Positions 48,301 to 64,000 of a stretch of 64,000 bases of DNA are shown here, piece by piece. The DNA comes from Piscicola geometra. Taxonomy: Eukaryota; Annelida; Clitellata; Hirudinida; Piscicolidae. Position 1 is the stretch's first letter. The number at the start of each line of letters is the position of its first letter. The stretch covers positions 591,225 through 655,224 of the forward strand of contig OX030959.1 of assembly GCA_943735955.1 (NCBI GenBank), in the 5' to 3' direction. A program made the position numbers and the translations under genes. The notes beneath the pieces are model-generated. The model ran no database searches and had not been told where the DNA came from. It saw only the letters and a list, made by a program, of their open reading frames with translations.

Positions 48301-48903
48301 TCAATCAATCAATCAATCACTAATGATTTGTATAGCGCCCTTTACTAAGTGAACAAAGGCGCTCTTCAAATAAATTTGTTAAATAAAACGGTTTTTAGAC
48401 CATTACCAATATATGTATATATATAAATTAAAATATATATATAAACACACAATCAACCTCAATAATCCAACCTCACCCACCCCACCATGACAATCACCGC
48501 CAAAAAATCACTATCACCATAAATAAAAAATTCTTTCATCACCACAATACCAACACTCATACCATTGCACAATCATCACCACATCATCCTCAAAACACAA
48601 TCATCATTCTTCTCAATTTTCTGTCTTGCCACTGGTGCCGAGGCTGCGAAAGAGGGTGAAGGAGAAGTCTTTGCCAACGCTGGTACTGCTGCTGCTATGG
48701 AAAGCTTTCTCCTTTATCTTTTCTCCTTGAGCGCTTTGATTCCCTGCGGCCATCTTGGTCTGCTGCGGCCATTCTCGACAGATTTAAAACAACCAACATT
48801 TGCACTAAAAACATTCTAATTAATTAAATTTAATTTTTATTTAGACTTTAGATTCTAAAATTTTAATATATTATACCCAAAACCGTTTATTCCACAAATT
48901 TAT
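48301..48903 (-). mobile_element. ~600-bp interspersed repeat, copy 2
   Basis: Near-identical to 8926-9526 over its full length, with the same GATT end (plus-strand AATC at 48301-48318) and the same outer limit after CCACAAATTTAT. It lies 90 bp after the DUF3715 stop. An 84-codon open frame inside (48565-48819) is interrupted in copy 1, so I do not call it a gene. Confidence 0.8.
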
Positions 48904-49493
48904 ATAGTTATATAAGTTTTAAACGTTTTATAATGTCCAAAAACATCAATTCTAGCATTATTTCCAGCATCATTCCCTTATTTAAATTGTAGTGCTTTTC
49001 TCTTATTCATGTTTTTTATACTTTAGCTGTTAAATGTTCGTTTTTGAAAACGTTATTGAAATTCTTTTGACCATATTTTCTTAATTTAATATTAATTTTG
49101 TCTTTTTTAATGCCATATATGATAATCATATTGATATATTGTTATTTATTTATTCCGAAAAACTTCTAATCTCTAGGATGAATATTCATTATTTTACATT
49201 TTTTAGTGTATTTTTTCATTTTAGTCTGTTTCACGATCAGTGTTCTTTTTGTTTTTCGTATCTAGTCAAGTTTCTAATGAGATCTCACCTATTTATTTTA
49301 TATTTCATAATATTTTATTCATAAATTTTTTGTCAATTTAACTTAAAAAATTTTTTCTTCATGTTTTACATAATGCATTAATCTACAAATAAATTAGACT
49401 TGTGCTTAGTAGTTTGTTCATTCCTCCATTTTTACAAATGGTCATTATTTGACGGTTTTCAGTACTCTTGTTTTGAATAGTATTGGTACAGAA
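48904..49493. other. AT-rich spacer upstream of the DEAD-box gene
   Basis: Very T-rich. An acceptor-like GGTTTTCAG ends at 49461, 32 bp before the helicase ATG, so a 5'UTR intron or spliced-leader site probably lies here. Nothing else supported. Confidence 0.5.
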
Positions 49494-59620
<10,127 letters not shown>

Positions 59621-59924
59621 AAGTTACATTTGTATAGCGCAAGACAAGAAGACACACGCCTGCTATAAGTACAGCACGAGTTCCTCTGGCGTCCGAGGAG
59701 CGGGAAGAGTGTAATTGTGGATGATAAATGACGGCGTTTAAGTTTGATTAAGTCACTTTGCAGTTGTAGCATTCGAGGTCGGACAGAAGCGAGGTGGTTG
59801 CTGCTGCTGCTGGTGGCTGTAGAAGACCGCTTGTGTCGCTTTTAAAAGTTACCAAATTTATTGATTTTGTTTCAAAATTATTAATAAAGCTTTAAGATTT
59901 AAAAAATTAAAGTTGATATAGTCA

Positions 59925-60169
59925 TAAAGAAATTATTCGAGCCGATCGTCGCAGATTGTCTCGAGCAGGAATGGAAGCCTCCGTTGTGATCTCGTCTCTC
60001 CTCCTCTTCCTACGTGAGTCATCCATCATTCTTCTAGCATTTAATTCGCGATAAAACGTCTCAAAGATTTGTTTTTCTTGAGCACTAAGTCGACGGCACT
60101 GGTGTTGAGGACATGGGAAGATGCGGAAGTTTGTATAACAAATCAATCGTTTTTCTCTATGAATCTGTA
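59925..60169 (-). CDS. possible terminal coding exon, basic C-terminus, unrecognised
   Basis: On the minus strand an acceptor (CATCCTTTACAG) at ~60170 opens an 80-codon frame to TGA near 59925. The peptide IHREKRLICYTNFRIFPCPQ then HQCRRLSAQEKQIFETFY has two Cys/His pairs and a helical segment. It ends in a very basic DDSRRKRRRDE and NLRRSARIISL, which could be a nuclear localisation signal. Composition is not repeat-like. No upstream exon was found, partly because 60170-62600 is repeat-rich. This may be the last exon of a gene or a chance frame. Confidence 0.35.
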
Positions 60170-60499
60170 AAGGATGTAGAATAATTTTTAAATCGTAAAT
60201 TTTTTTTGTAGACGTTTCATTTCAAATCTGTCGCAGTGCCTTAATCCTCGCAAATGATTCTGTAGTTATTTTTGATTAGTAGTCAATTTGTGTGCTCGCA
60301 TCATCGAATCACAAGTATGGCATTTCCAATTCATCAACCAGATTCAAATCTCCACCCAAATACACCCAATCCACTTTTGAGTGCACCCATCACCCATTCA
60401 TCCAACCCCCCCATTCATCCAAACACCCCATTCATCTATACACCCGTTCACTCACCACCGAAAACTATCTATTCACCAACAAACAACCACCCACATAAT

Positions 60500-60725
60500 C
60501 ATCATCACCATTATCAATATCATCATCACCATCATCATCATCATAATCATCATCATCATCATCATCATCATCTTCACTACTATCACTATTATCATCACCA
60601 CCACCACCACCAACATCATCATTATCATTATCATCATCATCATTACAATCACGACCATCATCATCATCATTACAATCACGACCATCATCATCATCATGAC
60701 CACCATCATCATCGTGAAGAACAGC
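60500..60725. repeat. CAT/CAC microsatellite
   Basis: Degenerate CATCATCATCACCATTATCA array with a repeated TCATCATTACAATCACGACC block (~60636-60690). Non-coding. Confidence 0.9.
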
Positions 60726-61690
60726 AACAGTAGCAAGCACAGATACGTGATGGATGATCACGCCATCGTCACGGGGTGCATCTAATGGCCAGCATTTATG
60801 AGACCCCGTCCCAAATTCCCTTCGATATAGCGCTTCACTGTTTCCATCGAATTTCGCCTAATTAATCTTTAAAACTATGGATTTATATCTTTAAATGCCG
60901 TATCTAGCCATCACATTACACCATCATCTTACCATCACACTACACCATCATCTAAAAAAGTATCCCACACCATCACTTAACCATTTCAACTCCCTACTCT
61001 CTACTAAACCTTTTGGTAGAACTTGCATGATATCGTTTCCAGTGTCTTATTTTTTAAAGAATAAAAATACTTTAAAATAAAGTAAAGTTTAACATTTCTA
61101 AAACTACTTAAGAGAACTTATGACAATGTCACCATTCGGCATAAAACACACAATTTGACGCAAAATTTCTCTCGAAATAGAATCTATTCGCCAACTTTGT
61201 AAAAGGCTTTTCCAAGTTTTTTATTTGCGCTTAATTCACAAACATTTATGCATAATGCATTCACGTTACACCTCTAAGAACAAAAAAACTGGAGTTTGTT
61301 CCTAATTTGTAATTTACTCGCTCCATTCATTTCTTATTAGGTTTATTGTTTTTTAGTTTTGTAAAAGACAAATTCTTTGAGTTTTATAATTTTGAAGTTT
61401 AGTTTTTATGACCTGGTCAATCAATCGTTTGCAAACACACACACCTTAACATTTATCAAAACTACATAATGTAATGTGCTGCTTAGACGCACCCATATGC
61501 TTTCATGCGAATGCACAAATAATCGTTTTTTATCAGATTTTTTCGTTTTTAAACTATTATTTTCATCTTCAAAACACACTGTTTGCGTTTTTGTACGTTT
61601 GTTTGTGTGCGCGCGTACGTGTGTCACGGATGCGTGACGTCAGAGAGCATAGAGGTGATCCTGAAGACAATTAAATGAGGATCTAAGTGA
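60726..61690. other. AT-rich spacer
   Basis: No exon or element that I can support. Two CCATCACACTACACCATCATCT-like partial repeats lie near 60905-60950. Confidence 0.5.
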
Positions 61691-61702
61691 CTGATTGTCC
61701 GC

Positions 61703-62086
<384 letters not shown>

Positions 62087-62662
62087 TTCTTTGTTGCGAA
62101 TACTGAATGGCCCGTTGAATGCTTGTTACAGCAGTGATTTTATGCCTGCTTTCCTTCTAAAGCACCAAGAAGCTTCCTCTTTTCAACTCTTCTTTCCATC
62201 TTCTCTCATTTCCGATGAGCTCGAAAGTATTATTTGTCCTAAATCTCAAAACAGTGTGAAAAAGAAATGTAAGCCTGTCTCCAAAGATGCCGATTTAAAA
62301 CTATTGATTAATTGATTCGACAAAACTTATTTGCATGAGTTATAAACGCTCCCAATCGACAAGTTTTCATGAAGTGTATTTAAAGAAAAGATTACAAACA
62401 GCCTTTCGATTTAAAATTAAATCCATGAAACATGTTATAGCTTTTCAAATAAAGACTGAAACTAAAATATGTTTGCTCCGTAATTATTATCATCTTCAAT
62501 ATCGTCAGTGCCATCGTTTATTAATTGTTGTTGTTAATTTGTTGTTGATTTGTTGTTAATTCTTTTAAATTTTGTTTATGATGATGATGATGTTGTTTTT
62601 GATTTTTTTTGATGTTGTTGTTGATCTTGAAGCTCATTATCCTACAGTGATATTAAGAAGCT

Positions 62663-63969
62663 TTGTGTCTTCTTGCCGCTGATGATGATTCGAATGATGC
62701 TGATGATGATGCTGATGATGATGCTGATGATGATGCTGATGATGATGCTGATGATGATGCTGATGATGATGCTGATGATGATGCTGATGAATTTGATAAG
62801 ATGGGTGGTGGTGATGATGATGATGTGGATGAGATGGGTGATAGTGAAAATGATTATCATATAATGTCATTTTTTCCAGTTACGTTAATCTTTTTGTCTT
62901 CAGCACCATCATCCTCATCAGCATCAGCATTATCATCATCAGCATCATCATCAGCATCATCATCATCGTCATCATCATCACCATCATCATCATCTTCCTC
63001 CTCACCATCTTCGCCATGCACCTTCCCGGAGTTCCTATGGAAGCCTATTATAAATACATTAGAAAAAGAGTACGATGGTGAAGATGATGAAGAAGATGAT
63101 GAAGATGTGGATAGTGTTGAAGATGATGATGATTCTATCGAAGACAATGACGTAGCTTTAAAAACAACAAAAATTTACAACAATATTAACAATAAAATTG
63201 ATATAAAAACTAAAACTAAAAATAAAATGATCAATAAGAGCACTAAAAACGTGAAAAGTCGTGAGGCAAGCATTATCATGCAGCGCAGTTGGATCACTGA
63301 GCAAATCCACATCTCGAACACCAGAGACTTTGAGAGCAGAAAGGTTTAACGCTTTTATGAGAACTAGTTAATCAATTAATTTTTAATTGATTATAATATA
63401 CTATAATTGAAAATAGTTATAAATTTTGTACATTAATTACATGTAATATGAATTATAATTGTTTTAATAATCTGATTATTACAGACTGTAATGCTAAGTG
63501 ACCCCTACTACTCTAACTTGATTAAATCATTTTTATACAAAAAAAAATTTTCTTCAAATTTTCAAAATTTCAAAGTATTTATTCTTTTTTCTCACCCACC
63601 CACCAACACACCCCTCTACCGAGCAGGTGATAATTGCCAGCAAGAACGAACTCCTTCTTAGCAACGAGTACCGCAGCTTCTGCAACGGAAGTGGTTGTGT
63701 GGTGAAGGAGGGGGAGGTGAGGATGAGGTGTGAGAGAGATGAGGGAGAGGGGAGAGTCAAGATCAGAAGAATCGTCAATGGGTGGGTGGGTTTGGAATGG
63801 GTTCGGATGGGTGGATGGGTGAATAAGGGTTCATGATTTTAAAACATTGTTTAAAATAAGAAAAAATATTTTTATTTATTTATTTTCAATTTTTTTTCGA
63901 CGTCAGGTTTGAGGACATATTGTGTTACAAGTTCTTGAAACGCAACGAAAACGTCATTCAACTCTGGAT
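62663..63969 (+). CDS. right-edge gene, unrecognised acidic/Ser-rich protein (partial)
   Basis: Three joined exons can be followed: an open frame ending at a donor at 63343 (FESRK then GTTTAACG), 63627-63781 after an acceptor CGAGCAG, and 63907-~63969 after CGTCAG, leading to the edge. In the joined frame the conserved-looking parts are FPEFLWKPIINTLEKEY, SREASIIMQRSWITEQIHIS, VIIASKNELLLSNEYRSFCN and GFEDILCYKFLKRNENVIQL. The 5' part (62663-62990) is GAT/TCA microsatellite translated as poly-Asp-Ala and poly-Ser, so the true exon start is uncertain and may lie after ~62900. I do not recognise the family. The non-repeat exons with matching phases make a real gene likely. Confidence 0.55.
62680..62790. 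repeat. 12-bp GATGATGATGCT minisatellite
   Basis: Nine units of GATGATGATGCT, in frame with the right-edge open frame as (DDDA)n. It may be coding or may be upstream intron. Confidence 0.9.
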
Positions 63970-64000
63970 GTGTGAGTGGATGTGTGAATGGATGTGTGAG

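Noticed and set aside
48565..48819. 84-codon open frame in repeat copy 2
   Set aside because: Not maintained in the near-identical copy 1, so unlikely to be a conserved protein.
62092..62315. Possible exon after the GT array with LLKHQEASSFQLFFPSSL
   Set aside because: A CTTGTTACAG acceptor precedes it, but no partner exon or homology is visible and the frame is short.

Overview
The window is animal nuclear DNA. The genes are cut into many short exons by GT-AG introns, the protein families are conserved metazoan ones, and the intergenic DNA is AT-rich with tRNA-derived SINE-like elements and very many microsatellites and minisatellites. A lophotrochozoan invertebrate, possibly an annelid such as a leech, fits best, but that placement is inference. 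I rebuilt exons by hand from splice signals and family conservation. For the main genes every exon phase closes and total lengths agree with the families.

Layout. 1-1703: a possible exon at the left edge and a large Asn/Asp-rich minus-strand exon of an unrecognised gene. 2561-3457 (-): ribosomal protein RPS10, divergent from 3836-5513 (+): a SENP8/NEDP1-type deneddylase. 5708-8679 (-): RPAP3, a TPR co-chaperone adaptor, convergent with SENP8. 9621-13873 (-): a protein with four extended Tudor domains. 16456-21643 (-): a G protein alpha subunit of the Gi class. 22278-24861 (-): a Rab32/38-type GTPase. 27266-29480 (+): an unrecognised Tyr/Ser/His-rich protein. 31261-42368 (+): a 33-exon xanthine dehydrogenase with a long Asn/Thr-rich linker. 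42640-45650: a decayed LINE interrupted by a 1,588-bp hAT-like element with perfect 12-bp ends and an 8-bp target duplication. 45838-48210 (+): a short TASOR/TEX15-type (DUF3715) protein. 49494-56712 (+): a DDX5/DDX17-type DEAD-box helicase with an unusually long RS/RGG/Asn/Gln-rich tail. 56713-62660 is mostly repeat-rich DNA. An unrecognised gene runs off the right edge from about 62663.

The genes do not form a pathway; this is an ordinary mixed gene neighbourhood. Several encode parts of general systems: translation, NEDD8/SUMO-like processing, R2TP chaperone assembly, Tudor/germ-granule biology, trimeric and small G-protein signalling, purine catabolism and RNA helicase activity. The most unusual structures are an inverted partial copy of XDH exon 8 that could pair with the real exon in the pre-mRNA, tandem repeats that start exactly at splice sites, the nested transposon, a dispersed element family sharing a GCGCTATA-type end, and a 1.8-kb purine-rich minisatellite with an internal ~1-kb duplication.
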